64,000 nt of DNA from Peribacillus frigoritolerans (GTDB lineage: Bacteria > Bacillota > Bacilli > Bacillales > Bacillaceae), in NCBI RefSeq assembly GCF_004358755.1, contig NZ_SMZY01000002.1, positions 496,001 through 560,000 of the forward strand, in the 5' to 3' direction. This document shows, piece by piece, positions 42,218 through 51,067 of this stretch. The notes beneath the pieces were generated by a model, which saw nothing but the letters and a program-made list of their open reading frames with translations, searched no databases and was not told the DNA's origin. Made by a program: the position numbers and the translations under genes. Positions within the stretch are counted from its first letter, which is position 1; each line of letters starts with the position of its first letter.

Positions 42218-43165
42218 TTACCTCCTTAGCTTTGGATCAAGCGCATCCTGCAGTCCGTCTCCGAGCACGTTAAAGGCAAACATTGTCAGAGAGATGCACA
42301 GGGCAGGAAAAAAGAGGCGCCACCAGTGTCCTGTTAAGATTGTGGAAAGAGCATCACTTGCCATCACTCCCCAGCTTGCAAACGGAGCCTGGATGCCAAG
42401 TCCGAGAAAGCTCAGGAACGCTTCTGCAAAAATAGCAGATGGAACGGTAAGTGTAATTTGGACAATAATCGGTCCCATTGTGTTCGGCAGCAGGTTTTTC
42501 CGGATGATCCTGCTTGTTTTCGTACCGAATGATTTAGATGCATGAACAAATTCATAGTTTTTGATTTGAAGCACCTGTCCCCTTACAATCCTCGCCATCC
42601 CGATCCAGCCTGTGACGGTCAGGGCTACAATAATTGTAAATAAACCAGGTCCCATCACGACCATGAGCAAAATAACGACAAGCAAATACGGAAGGCCGTA
42701 CAGGACTTCCACGACGCGCATCATGTAATGATCGATTTTGCCGCCTTTATAGCCGGCAATGCCTCCGTAGAGAACGCCGATTGCAAAATCAATCAATGCG
42801 GCAATCGCTGCAACGAAAAGCGATATTCTCGCTCCGTACCATGTTCTAGTAAAAACATCGCGTCCAAGTTCATCTGTTCCGAACCAGTATTTTGCTGATG
42901 GAGGCAGATTTTGATCGGTCAGAATCTGTGTTCGGACTGAATGGGGTGAAATCATTGGTCCGAAAATAGCCATGAATGTAATAAAAATTAAGAAAATCAA
43001 GCCTGTCATAGCAAGCTTGTTTTTACGCAGTCTTCTCCAGGCATCGTGCCAGTAGGAAAGACTGGGTCTGACGACGGCTTCAGCAGCTTGTATGTCCTTT
43101 GATTTCGGTACAAACCATTCATCAGGGATATCCCGGGAAGGATCATGTTGTTTTCTGAGCTCCAT
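42218..43165 (-). CDS. dppC: Dipeptide ABC transporter permease DppC
   Basis: 315 aa with an N-terminal cytosolic leader, OppC N-terminal helix (KLAMTGLIFLIFITFMAIFGP) and the EAA loop region EFVHASKSFGTKTSRIIRKNLLPN. Ends LGDGLQDALDPKLRR, typical of OppC/DppC. Its ATG overlaps the dppB stop codon by 1 bp. Confidence 0.93.
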   Translation of the reverse strand: MELRKQHDPSRDIPDEWFVPKSKDIQAAEAVVRPSLSYWHDAWRRLRKNKLAMTGLIFLIFITFMAIFGPMISPHSVRTQILTDQNLPPSAKYWFGTDELGRDVFTRTWYGARISLFVAAIAALIDFAIGVLYGGIAGYKGGKIDHYMMRVVEVLYGLPYLLVVILLMVVMGPGLFTIIVALTVTGWIGMARIVRGQVLQIKNYEFVHASKSFGTKTSRIIRKNLLPNTMGPIIVQITLTVPSAIFAEAFLSFLGLGIQAPFASWGVMASDALSTILTGHWWRLFFPALCISLTMFAFNVLGDGLQDALDPKLRR

Positions 43166-44097
43166 TATCTTCCCTCCCTTTTATTTAATTGAATTCTTGG
43201 ATCTAAAATTCCATAAGCAACATCGACAAGGAAAAGCATGACGATCAGAATCGTGCTGTAGAAGACGGTCGTGCCCATGATGACTGGGTAGTCACGGGTG
43301 CCAATGCTTTCGATGAAGTATTTTCCCATGCCTGGTATGGCGAAAATTTTCTCAATAACAAAGGTTCCCGTTAAAATGCTGGCCGCAAGTGTCCCAAGAA
43401 CTGTCACAACCGGCAGCAGGGCGTTTCTCAGCGCATGCTTGAACACGATTTTGACAGGTGAAAGTCCTTTTGCACGGGCTGTTTTTATGTAATCCTGAGT
43501 CAGCACTTCTAGCATGCTTGAGCGTGTCAGACGGGCAATAATGGCCATCGGTCCTGTAGCAAGCGCGAGTGTTGGCAGAATCATGTGCATCGGACTCGAC
43601 CATGTAGCGGCAGGAAGTATTTTTAGATTAACGGCCAGATTCTGAATTAAGAGGGTCGCCATGATAAAGTTTGGAACGGATATTCCGAGAACGGCGATGG
43701 TCATCGCTAAATAATCAATGAAACCGTTGTGTCGGAGCGCTGCAATGATGCCAAGCGCAATCCCTGAAAATACTGCTGCAACCAGCGTGACAATCCCAAG
43801 CTCAAATGAAACCGGAAAGCCGCGGCCAAGCAATTCATTGACTGTTTGCGAAGACTTTTTAATAGAAGGCCCAAAATCAAACGTGACAAGTGACTTCATG
43901 TACATGGCATATTGCACAGGAAGCGGTTCGTCCAAATGATAGAAAGCTTCAAGATTTCGCTGTACGGCTTCGCTTGTTCCCCGCTCTTCGTTAAAAGGCG
44001 AACCTGGAATGGTATGCATCAGGACGAACGTGAGCGTAATAATCAGCCAAAGCGTAAGGATCATGGAAAGAAGACGTTTAAAAAGATATGTATTCAT
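43165..44097 (-). CDS. dppB: Dipeptide ABC transporter permease DppB
   Basis: 310 aa. Six helices, the family opening YLFKRLLSMILTLWLIITLTFV, and EAA loop DYIKTARAKGLSPVKIVFKHALRN. Ends with the LDPRIQL motif. It forms the channel with DppC. GGAAGTGAG lies 5-8 nt before the ATG. Confidence 0.93.
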   Translation of the reverse strand: MNTYLFKRLLSMILTLWLIITLTFVLMHTIPGSPFNEERGTSEAVQRNLEAFYHLDEPLPVQYAMYMKSLVTFDFGPSIKKSSQTVNELLGRGFPVSFELGIVTLVAAVFSGIALGIIAALRHNGFIDYLAMTIAVLGISVPNFIMATLLIQNLAVNLKILPAATWSSPMHMILPTLALATGPMAIIARLTRSSMLEVLTQDYIKTARAKGLSPVKIVFKHALRNALLPVVTVLGTLAASILTGTFVIEKIFAIPGMGKYFIESIGTRDYPVIMGTTVFYSTILIVMLFLVDVAYGILDPRIQLNKREGR

Positions 44098-44110
44098 AAG
44101 TTCTCACTTC

Positions 44111-44935
44111 CTAACAGAATGTCGTTCTCATCGCAAGCTCCGTCATGACAAGCATCGCCCGGTAGGCTTCAAGAATGTCGCTTGCATGGAAACGGACAAT
44201 CGTGGTGTTTTCTACATGCTCTGTTCCGGGCATAAGCGCTGCCCATTCAGCTTGTCCATAGTTTGCAAACTCAATCGCCATAAGCGGACGGTCTGGAGGA
44301 GTGAGCGGCTTTACGTTTTCTCTGTTTTTAATGGCAAGGGCTGTCTTTTCTTTCAGCAGCTCGCCTGCCTTGACCGGCGTCAGTGATTTTACGACCGACC
44401 TTGAGATTGTTTCTTTTACGACAGCTGTGGTGATATTCGGAATAAGTGCTTCTGCTTCCATTGCTGCCTGATCGTCTCCGGCAACCATAATGACCGGAAC
44501 CCCGTGATAGCCTGCAACGTATGCATTAAAGCCTAGCTCCCCCACCGCAACATCATTTATGTAGATCTCTCTCACACCAAAAATCATCGTGTGGGACATC
44601 ACACCTTTTTTAGATGCGCGTGCATGATACCCGGTGAAAATAGCCCCGTAAAAACTGTCATCTATCCCCTGCACCATACTGTAAGGTTTAACATCCCCCG
44701 AAATGAGCTGAGTTTCAGGATGCAGCCTCTCAATGAGCAAATTGTTCATTTTAGAGTGACTGTCATTGACAATCACTTCTTTCGCACCAGCCTCAAATGC
44801 CGATTCAATGACATAATTGGCTTCATCCGTCATGATCTCCCGGCCGCGTTCATAATTGTGCCTGGATGAATTCACATGTGTCTCATCAGCGAGTCCAGTG
44901 ATTCCTTCCATGTCAACTGAGACATATATCTTCAC
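44111..44935 (-). CDS. dppA: D-aminopeptidase DppA (M55)
   Basis: 274 aa zinc D-aminopeptidase that removes N-terminal D-amino acids from small peptides; homologues form decamers. N-terminal metal motif SVDMEG (Asp8, Glu10) and further ligands in VIVNDSHSKMNN and FTGYHARASKKG. First gene of the dpp-ykf operon. It starts at GTG with GGGGGAA 7 nt upstream. A CodY box overlaps the promoter in front, so expression should rise on amino acid or GTP limitation. Confidence 0.94.
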   Translation of the reverse strand: MKIYVSVDMEGITGLADETHVNSSRHNYERGREIMTDEANYVIESAFEAGAKEVIVNDSHSKMNNLLIERLHPETQLISGDVKPYSMVQGIDDSFYGAIFTGYHARASKKGVMSHTMIFGVREIYINDVAVGELGFNAYVAGYHGVPVIMVAGDDQAAMEAEALIPNITTAVVKETISRSVVKSLTPVKAGELLKEKTALAIKNRENVKPLTPPDRPLMAIEFANYGQAEWAALMPGTEHVENTTIVRFHASDILEAYRAMLVMTELAMRTTFC

Positions 44936-44960
44936 CCATATTCCCCCTGTTTGTATTGCT

Positions 44961-44975
44961 AATTTTCTTAAAATT
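44961..44975. promoter_or_regulatory. CodY box
   Basis: AATTTTCTTAAAATT matches the consensus AATTTTCWGAAAATT at 14 of 15 positions and overlaps the -10 of the dpp promoter; dpp is a known CodY target in B. subtilis. Confidence 0.8.
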
Positions 44976-45001
44976 ATAAATTAAAAATCATTACTTTACA
45001 A
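44973..45001 (-). promoter_or_regulatory. Sigma-A promoter of the dpp-ykf operon
   Basis: On the minus strand: TTGTAA (45001-44996), 17-bp spacer, TATAAT (44978-44973). The rest of the 445-bp gap 44936-45380 is AT-rich and holds only the terminator at 45186 and no credible gene. Confidence 0.75.
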
Positions 45002-45185
45002 TAACATCTACATAAAAATGCATGATCGCGAATAGATTTACTTGATTTTCCATGGATAAAAAGACCTAATTAATACACAATTTAGTAGAATTTTTATGAA
45101 AGAAAACCTAGTCTATTTTTAAATTGATAGAGTAAAAGCACGAGTTTTACAAGTGGACTGGAATATAAAAATTTTAACAATAAAG

Positions 45186-45214
45186 ACGAAAAACCCTTTA
45201 TTCATAAAGGGTTT
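45186..45214 (-). terminator. Terminator of the beta-oxidation operon
   Basis: AAACCCTTTA (45191-45200) with TAAAGGGTTT (45205-45214), loop of 4 nt, followed on the minus strand by TTTTTCG. It lies 167 bp after the last stop codon. Confidence 0.75.
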
Positions 45215-45380
45215 AAAAGTTTATTCATCCATTATTACTATTCATCATCTACATACCCAGACAAATATCCCGATCTGTATACTTTGCATTTCACACAAGT
45301 TATTTCGGACGCCGAAAAACAGTCATTTAGACTCCCTGCCTTTTTTCCTGTGCATAATCTTCGTCTACCTAAATAATGTC

Positions 45381-45782
45381 TTAATCTCTGATTACTTTAA
45401 ACGTCCCTGTTCCCTTCGCCAATATTTTTCCAGAGAAATCTCTTATTTCACCTTCCATAAAAGCGACCTTGTATCCGAGCTGCAGAACATTTGCTTCTGC
45501 GAAAATGTCGCCTTCTGAAATGGCCGCCAAGTATTGAACGTTCAAATTCATTGTGGCACATCTTGTTTTTGTAATGGACCTGAGCAGCATACCCTGAATA
45601 AAATCGAGCATGGTTGCATGAACACCGCCGTGGAGCGTTCCATTTGCATTCAGCACATGCTCTTTGATCGAAAGTTTAATTTTGACGGAATGTTCTTCGA
45701 AATGAAGGATTTCGATTCCCATATGGTTATAAAAAGGGCTGCTTTCAAAGCTTTCCCTAATGTCTTGAACAAGGATGGCCAC
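45381..45782 (-). CDS. Hotdog-fold thioesterase (PaaI type), first copy
   Basis: 133 aa. The hotdog core is visible as LNANGTLHGGVHATMLDFIQG, where the His-Gly-Gly and following Asp form the usual thioesterase site. Expected to release free acid from an acyl- or aryl-CoA and to rescue CoA. Starts at GTG with AAGGA about 9 nt upstream. Last gene of the operon; it differs clearly from the other hotdog gene at 46588. Confidence 0.82.
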   Translation of the reverse strand: MAILVQDIRESFESSPFYNHMGIEILHFEEHSVKIKLSIKEHVLNANGTLHGGVHATMLDFIQGMLLRSITKTRCATMNLNVQYLAAISEGDIFAEANVLQLGYKVAFMEGEIRDFSGKILAKGTGTFKVIRD

Positions 45783-45798
45783 ATGCGTTCGTCCTTTC

Positions 45799-46581
45799 TT
45801 ATTTGGATGTGAATTCAGGCTTTCTTTTTTCTAAAAAGGCAGACGTTCCTTCATTTTTATCATCTGTTGAAAACAGGACAGCCTGTGCAAGCTTTTCAAT
45901 GACAAGCCCTGTTTTTTGATCGGCATCAAACCCTGCATGCACAGCAAGCTTCGCAAGTTTGACCGCAAGCGGACCTTTTGAAAGAATTTGCCTAGCTGCT
46001 TCTTCTGTTTTCCCCAGTAATTCTCCGGCTTCTGCAATCTCTGAAACGAGTCCGATTCGGTACGCTTCCTTCGCATCAATGATTTTCCCTCTTAAAATCA
46101 TGTCCATTGCCACACCTTTTCCAACCAGCCTTGCAAGCCTCTGTGTGCCGCCTGCACTTGGAATGATGGATAAATTCAGCTCCGGCAGTCCGAATTTAGC
46201 ATGTTCTGAAGCAATCCGGATGTCACATGCCATCGCAAGCTCGCAGCCTCCGCCAAGGGCAAACCCGTTAACCATAGCGATGGTTGGTTTATCGTAGGCT
46301 TCTATGTAATCATAAACCTGCTGCATGCCCCCGCGATTAAAGACATCCAGTGCTGTTCTGGACTTCAGCTGGCTGATATCCGCTCCGGCAGCAAATGATT
46401 TTTCGCCGCTTCCGGTAAAAACGACACACCCGGTCTCATCATCTGCTGCCAGGATTTCTAAAGCTTCCATCATTTCAGTTAACGTTTCTTTGTTTAAAGC
46501 ATTTCGAAGCTCCGGTCGATTGATGACAAGGTAGGCAAGTCCGTCTGATTTTCTGATCTCAATATTTGCAAAAGCGTTCAT
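45799..46581 (-). CDS. Enoyl-CoA hydratase/isomerase
   Basis: 260 aa crotonase-family enzyme that hydrates the 2,3 double bond of enoyl-CoA. The oxyanion loops are KSFAAGADIS and MVNGFALGGGCELAMACD; the two catalytic Glu equivalents are in GCELAMAC and GLPELNLSIIPSAGGTQRL. Ends with ITS-like FLEKRKPEF, usual in the family. Gap to the upstream hotdog gene is 6 bp. Confidence 0.9.
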   Translation of the reverse strand: MNAFANIEIRKSDGLAYLVINRPELRNALNKETLTEMMEALEILAADDETGCVVFTGSGEKSFAAGADISQLKSRTALDVFNRGGMQQVYDYIEAYDKPTIAMVNGFALGGGCELAMACDIRIASEHAKFGLPELNLSIIPSAGGTQRLARLVGKGVAMDMILRGKIIDAKEAYRIGLVSEIAEAGELLGKTEEAARQILSKGPLAVKLAKLAVHAGFDADQKTGLVIEKLAQAVLFSTDDKNEGTSAFLEKRKPEFTSK

Positions 46582-46587
46582 TTTTCT

Positions 46588-46971
46588 TCATCCCCTTTTT
46601 TTAAGCAGTTTAAAGTCTGCCTGGCTCTTCGCAATAAGAATTTGATTTTCATCGTAAACCAAGCCTTCAGCAGATGCCATACTGTCTGAACAGTGTGTCA
46701 CTCTGGCCTTGCATAGTAAAGAGCTCTTGACGGCTGCATCAAAAATGGTTGTATTTAAAACAATCGTCGCAGTGGGAGCACCTCCCGCTTTAGATGCAGC
46801 TGTCCCCATGGCAATATCAAGCATCGTGTAAAAAAGGCCGCTTCCAATCATATGAGGATCTGCCAGATGCTGATTCTCAATCAGAACAGAAATGATAATC
46901 TTCTCTCCTTGATCCTGCTCCCTCCGAAGGGACAAATGGTCAAAAAAGGAAGAATGCATAATATCCAGCAT
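46588..46971 (-). CDS. Hotdog-fold thioesterase, second copy
   Basis: 127 aa. ADPHMIGSGLFYTMLDIAMGTAAS follows the PaaI pattern, but the position of the usual HGG is GSG, so activity may differ. The end VTHCSDSMASAEGLVYDENQILIAKSQADF is typical for hotdog thioesterases. AGGAGCGGGG precedes the ATG. It lies between the hydratase and thiolase genes. Confidence 0.72.
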   Translation of the reverse strand: MLDIMHSSFFDHLSLRREQDQGEKIIISVLIENQHLADPHMIGSGLFYTMLDIAMGTAASKAGGAPTATIVLNTTIFDAAVKSSLLCKARVTHCSDSMASAEGLVYDENQILIAKSQADFKLLKKRG

Positions 46972-46992
46972 TTGCCCCGCTCCTTTCAGCTT

Positions 46993-48174
46993 TTATAAAA
47001 GTTCAATCATCATGGCCATTCCCTGTCCGCCTCCGACACAGAGCGTTGCCACACCAAGCTTGCGTTGACTGCGTTTCATTTCATGAACAAGCGTTGTGAC
47101 GATTCTCGCGCCAGTTGCCCCAAGAGGATGTCCGAGTGCAATGGCCCCTCCGTTTACGTTGACTTTTTCCTTATCAATCTCTAATTCTCTGATAACAGCA
47201 AGTGCCTGAGAAGCAAATGCTTCATTTAGTTCAAATACATCTATGTCTGCAATGCTTTTATTGGTTCTTTCTAATAGCTTCCTCACGGCTGGTACAGGAC
47301 CAATGCCCATAATTTCAGGGGAAACACCTGCTGCCGCCCAGTCTACTACTCTCGCAAGCGGTTTTATATTCAGTTCTTCTGCTTTGCTTTCCGTCATTAA
47401 AACTAGTGCAGCTGCCCCGTCATTTCTGCCGCATGCATTTCCGGCGGTTACCGTTCCTGACTTTCTGAATGCCGGTTTTAATTGTGCTAACTTTTCATAA
47501 GTGGTTTCAGGGCGAGGGTGTTCATCGGTATTAAATAAAGTAGATCCTTTTTTATGAGGAACATCTATCGGCACAATTTCATCCTGGAAAACCTGATTTC
47601 GAGCTGCCTGTTCTGCTCTCTTTTGACTTTCAAGGGCAAAGGCATCTTGATCTTCTCTTGAAACCTGATACTTCTCGGCCACATTTTCAGCTGTGATTCC
47701 CATGCCGAGATGCTCGCCAAATGTTTCCTTTGGCTGTTGTCCGTTCTCTTTATTCGAATCTACCATATGTGCTGCATCTCCTCCAAAACGGGATCCGCGA
47801 AGATAGATCGGAGCCTGGCTCATATTCTCCGTGCCGCCGGCGACAACGATTTCAGCCTGTCCTGACTGAATTTGCTGCACGGCAGAGGCGATTGCCTGCA
47901 TGCCGGATGCGCAAAGGCGATTAATCGAAAAAGCAGGAGCTGTTTCAGGAATACCTGCTCTCAGTGCTGCAACTCTCGCAACATTGGAAGCAAGGGTCGT
48001 TTGTCTGACTTCCCCTAAGATGACTTCATCGACCTGTTCTGCGTCAACTCCGGCTCTCTTAAGAGCCTCTTTTATTGCATAGGAAGCCAGAAAACTGGCC
48101 TCAACATCTTTTAGCGCTCCTCCGTACCTGCCGATGGGTGTCCGTACAGCACTTGCTATCACAATGGTTTCCAT
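46993..48174 (-). CDS. Acetyl-CoA C-acyltransferase (thiolase)
   Basis: 393 aa. The nucleophile Cys is in [12 protein letters not shown], the acid/base pair is in [17 protein letters not shown] and CVGGGQGMA. It cleaves 3-oxoacyl-CoA with CoA in the final step of the cycle. Biosynthetic and degradative thiolases cannot be separated by these motifs, but the neighbours imply degradation. Confidence 0.92.
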   Translation of the reverse strand: METIVIASAVRTPIGRYGGALKDVEASFLASYAIKEALKRAGVDAEQVDEVILGEVRQTTLASNVARVAALRAGIPETAPAFSINRLCASGMQAIASAVQQIQSGQAEIVVAGGTENMSQAPIYLRGSRFGGDAAHMVDSNKENGQQPKETFGEHLGMGITAENVAEKYQVSREDQDAFALESQKRAEQAARNQVFQDEIVPIDVPHKKGSTLFNTDEHPRPETTYEKLAQLKPAFRKSGTVTAGNACGRNDGAAALVLMTESKAEELNIKPLARVVDWAAAGVSPEIMGIGPVPAVRKLLERTNKSIADIDVFELNEAFASQALAVIRELEIDKEKVNVNGGAIALGHPLGATGARIVTTLVHEMKRSQRKLGVATLCVGGGQGMAMMIELL

Positions 48175-48192
48175 AGATTTTTAGCTCCTTCC

Positions 48193-49341
48193 TTATTGAT
48201 ACTGTTTTTTCAGCTGACCTGCGATGATGTTTTTCTGAATTTCGGATGTGCCTTCATAGATTCTCGTAATCCGTGCATCGCGGAAAAATCGTTCGATCGG
48301 GTAATCTGCAATATAACCGATTCCCCCATGAACCTGAACCGCTTTATCCGCTATTCGGTTATAAACTTCAGATCCAAACAGCTTCAGCATTGCCGCCTCT
48401 TTAATCACCTTCATACCCTCGTCCACCATCCAGGCAACCCGGTAAGTAAACGACCGCAGCGCTTCAATTTCCATAGCCATCTCTGCAATCATGTGAGAAA
48501 CTGCCTGATGTTCAAAAATAGGAACATCAAATTGCACTCTTTCCTGGGAATACGTCATCGAGAGGTCGAGCAGCTTTTGACAGGATCCCAGATTTCGGGC
48601 TGCTAGACCGGCACGTCCATTTGCGAGAATTTTAAGAGCATTAACGTACCCTTGCCCTTCCTCTCCAAGCACATTATCAGCTGGAACCTCACAATCTTCT
48701 AAAATGATTTCAGCAGAATGGGAACCGCGGAGTCCCATTTTCTTTTCAACAGCCCCTACATGAAATCCCGGAAAATCTTTCTCAATGATAAAAGACGTGA
48801 TGCCCTTTGCTCCTTTTGAAGGGTCTGTTACGGCCATTACTGTAAAGACATCTGCCTCGGTGGCATTCGTGATGTAATGCTTCGTCCCGTTAAGAATGTA
48901 TTTACCCCCTTTTTTCACAGCAGTTGTCTTAAGATTTGTCGCATTAGAGCCGGCGCTTGGTTCGGTTAAAGCAAACGCACCGATTTTATCGCCGCTCGCC
49001 ATGGCAGGCAGGTACTTCTGCTTTTGCTGATCGTTTCCCATCTCGACGATCCCGACCGTCCCAATCCCTGTATGTGCACCTATTAAGGTTGTATAGCCAT
49101 TATGTGTAGCGCCGATTTCTTCATATAAAGCGCATTTGCCGACCATTCCAATGCCAAGTCCGCCGTATTGCTCCGGAATGCTTAATCCGAAAAGTCCGAG
49201 TTCCTTAGACATGGCTATGATCCGTTTGGGAATCGAATTGGACTCCTCAATTTCCAAGGCAACTGCTTCAACTTCTGTTTGAACAAAATCGCGGACGTTC
49301 CGTTTTAAAAATTGAATGTCCTCATCAAATTGAAAGTTCAT
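48193..49341 (-). CDS. Acyl-CoA dehydrogenase, first copy
   Basis: 382 aa flavoprotein that introduces the alpha-beta double bond. FAD and substrate motifs: FALTEPSAGSNATNLKT, YILNGTKHYITNA, GRAGLAARNLG and RDARITRIYEGTSEIQKNIIA with the Glu in YEGTSEI. Very close in order and length to the protein at 53976 (both with the VEEYGG-type start). AGGAGGTGG is 7 nt before the ATG at 49341; the longer GTG start lies in that site. Confidence 0.92.
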   Translation of the reverse strand: MNFQFDEDIQFLKRNVRDFVQTEVEAVALEIEESNSIPKRIIAMSKELGLFGLSIPEQYGGLGIGMVGKCALYEEIGATHNGYTTLIGAHTGIGTVGIVEMGNDQQKQKYLPAMASGDKIGAFALTEPSAGSNATNLKTTAVKKGGKYILNGTKHYITNATEADVFTVMAVTDPSKGAKGITSFIIEKDFPGFHVGAVEKKMGLRGSHSAEIILEDCEVPADNVLGEEGQGYVNALKILANGRAGLAARNLGSCQKLLDLSMTYSQERVQFDVPIFEHQAVSHMIAEMAMEIEALRSFTYRVAWMVDEGMKVIKEAAMLKLFGSEVYNRIADKAVQVHGGIGYIADYPIERFFRDARITRIYEGTSEIQKNIIAGQLKKQYQ

Positions 49342-49353
49342 CAAAGCCACCTC

Positions 49354-50172
49354 CTAGCTGTATTCATAAAACCCGCGGCCGCTCTTCTTCCCGAGCCAGC
49401 CTGCTTTAACATACTTCACAAGGATCGGACACGGACGGAATTTTTCACCAAGCGTTTTATAAAGATATTCCATATTCCGAAGCCTCGTATCAAGCCCCAC
49501 TAAGTCAGCAAGTTCAAGCGGTCCCATTGGATGATTTAAGCCAAGCTTCATCGCCTTATCGATATCCTGTACCGAGCCGACTCCCTCCATCACCATCGTC
49601 ATCGCCTCGTTTCCGATCAGACAATTCATGCGGCTGACCGCAAAACCCGGGAACTCATTAATCTTTACGCATTCTTTTCCAAGCGCTTCCCCAAACAAAA
49701 AGCAGGCATCTATTGTTTCTTGTGACGTTTCCAGGCCGCAAATGACTTCGATCAGCTTCATTTTTGGCACAGGATTGAAAAAGTGAAGCGCAATGCACTG
49801 CTTTGAACGGCTTGTTTGCGCACCGATCTCAGTCGGGCTCATCGTTGATGTATTAGTTGCAAGAATAGCCGACGGCTTTGCAAAGCGGTCAAGCTCTTTA
49901 AACACGCTGATTTTCAGTTCCATTACTTCAAGCACGGCTTCAATAATGAGATCTGCATCTTCTGCAGCCTGTTTTAGTTCTGTTGTGTAGACAATGCTCG
50001 CTTCCGCATCTGTCTTGCCTGCTTTTTCAAATTGTCTCGACACATAAGATCTGCAAGTATCCAGCGATTGTTCGTGGATATCCTGAACAATTACTGAAAA
50101 CCCTGCAGCCGCACATGCATAGGCAATGCCGCGGCCCATCGTACCTGCGCCAATTATACTGACTTTTTGCAC
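49354..50172 (-). CDS. 3-hydroxyacyl-CoA dehydrogenase, first copy
   Basis: 272 aa. Rossmann motif IGAGTMGRGIAYACAAAG, then LATNTSTMSPTEIG and IALHFFNPVPKMKLIEVI with the catalytic His, and the C-terminal domain FPGFAVSRMNCLIGNEAM and NHPMGPLELADLVGLDT. Oxidises 3-hydroxyacyl-CoA with NAD. Starts at GTG with AGGGGTGAT before it, 10 bp after its paralogue. Confidence 0.9.
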   Translation of the reverse strand: MQKVSIIGAGTMGRGIAYACAAAGFSVIVQDIHEQSLDTCRSYVSRQFEKAGKTDAEASIVYTTELKQAAEDADLIIEAVLEVMELKISVFKELDRFAKPSAILATNTSTMSPTEIGAQTSRSKQCIALHFFNPVPKMKLIEVICGLETSQETIDACFLFGEALGKECVKINEFPGFAVSRMNCLIGNEAMTMVMEGVGSVQDIDKAMKLGLNHPMGPLELADLVGLDTRLRNMEYLYKTLGEKFRPCPILVKYVKAGWLGKKSGRGFYEYS

Positions 50173-50182
50173 AGAATCACCC

Positions 50183-51067
50183 CTATTTCACTGCAGCCTT
50201 TTGGTTGTCATATGTGTAAAAACCTTTGCCTGTTTTTCGGCCGAGTTCTCCTTTTTCTACCTTTTCTTGAACAATCTTGGCAGGCTTATCGCGTTCATTT
50301 CCGCTTTCCTCATAGCGCTGCATTCTGACAAAATAGTTCACATCAATGCCGGTCAGATCCATTAAGGCGAACGGTCCAATCGGATGATTCAGCGCTTTTG
50401 TACAGACGAGATCGATTTCTTCATGGCTGGCATAGCCGTTTTCAAGCAGGTACACCGCTTCGTCCATCAGCTTTCCTAAAATGCGGTTCGCAATAAACCC
50501 TGAGATTTCTTTATTCAATAAGACTGGTAATTTATTAATCTTTTTCACAAAGTCCATCGACGTTTGAGCGGTTTCTTCAGAAGTGTGCGGACCCTTCACA
50601 ACCTCTACAAGCTCCATGACTAAAGCAGGGTTGAAAAAGTGAATGTTGCACACCTTATCAGGACGCCCCGTTACATCCGCAATTTTTGAACTGACAATCG
50701 TTGAGCTGTTAGTCGCTAAAATAGCATGCGGCGGTGTAATTTCATCAAGCTTCTTAAAGAGCTCTCTTTTTACATCAAGCTTTTCAACAATCGCTTCAAT
50801 AACCAGATCCGCTTCCTTTAATTCATCAAGAGATGAGGTATACGCAATTCTGCTGAAGGCAGCTTCAGCCACTTCAGCAGTGAATCTGCCTTTCTTGACA
50901 CGTTTCTCCATCTGAACTCCCAGAAACTGCTTTGCTTTTTCAAGGCTTTCCGCGCTTACATCCTGCAGCGTGACTGGATATCCGGCAAGTGAACAGACCA
51001 TCGCAATTTGCGAGCCCATCGTCCCCGCTCCGATTACAGCCACATTTTCAATTGATTCAATTCCCAT
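50183..51067 (-). CDS. 3-hydroxyacyl-CoA dehydrogenase, second copy
   Basis: 294 aa. IGAGTMGSQIAMVCSLAG, LATNSSTIVSSKIA, NIHFFNPALVMELVEVV and ISGFIANRILGKLMDEA follow the 3-hydroxybutyryl-CoA dehydrogenase pattern. It is paralogous to the neighbour at 49354 but clearly diverged, so the two may handle different chain forms. The ATG overlaps the ligase stop by 11 bp, indicating coupling. Confidence 0.9.
   Translation of the reverse strand: MGIESIENVAVIGAGTMGSQIAMVCSLAGYPVTLQDVSAESLEKAKQFLGVQMEKRVKKGRFTAEVAEAAFSRIAYTSSLDELKEADLVIEAIVEKLDVKRELFKKLDEITPPHAILATNSSTIVSSKIADVTGRPDKVCNIHFFNPALVMELVEVVKGPHTSEETAQTSMDFVKKINKLPVLLNKEISGFIANRILGKLMDEAVYLLENGYASHEEIDLVCTKALNHPIGPFALMDLTGIDVNYFVRMQRYEESGNERDKPAKIVQEKVEKGELGRKTGKGFYTYDNQKAAVK

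Noticed and set aside
45153-45518. 121-codon frame on the plus strand after the beta-oxidation operon
   Set aside because: It runs over the terminator at 45186-45214 and into the thioesterase gene, and has no ribosome-binding site.
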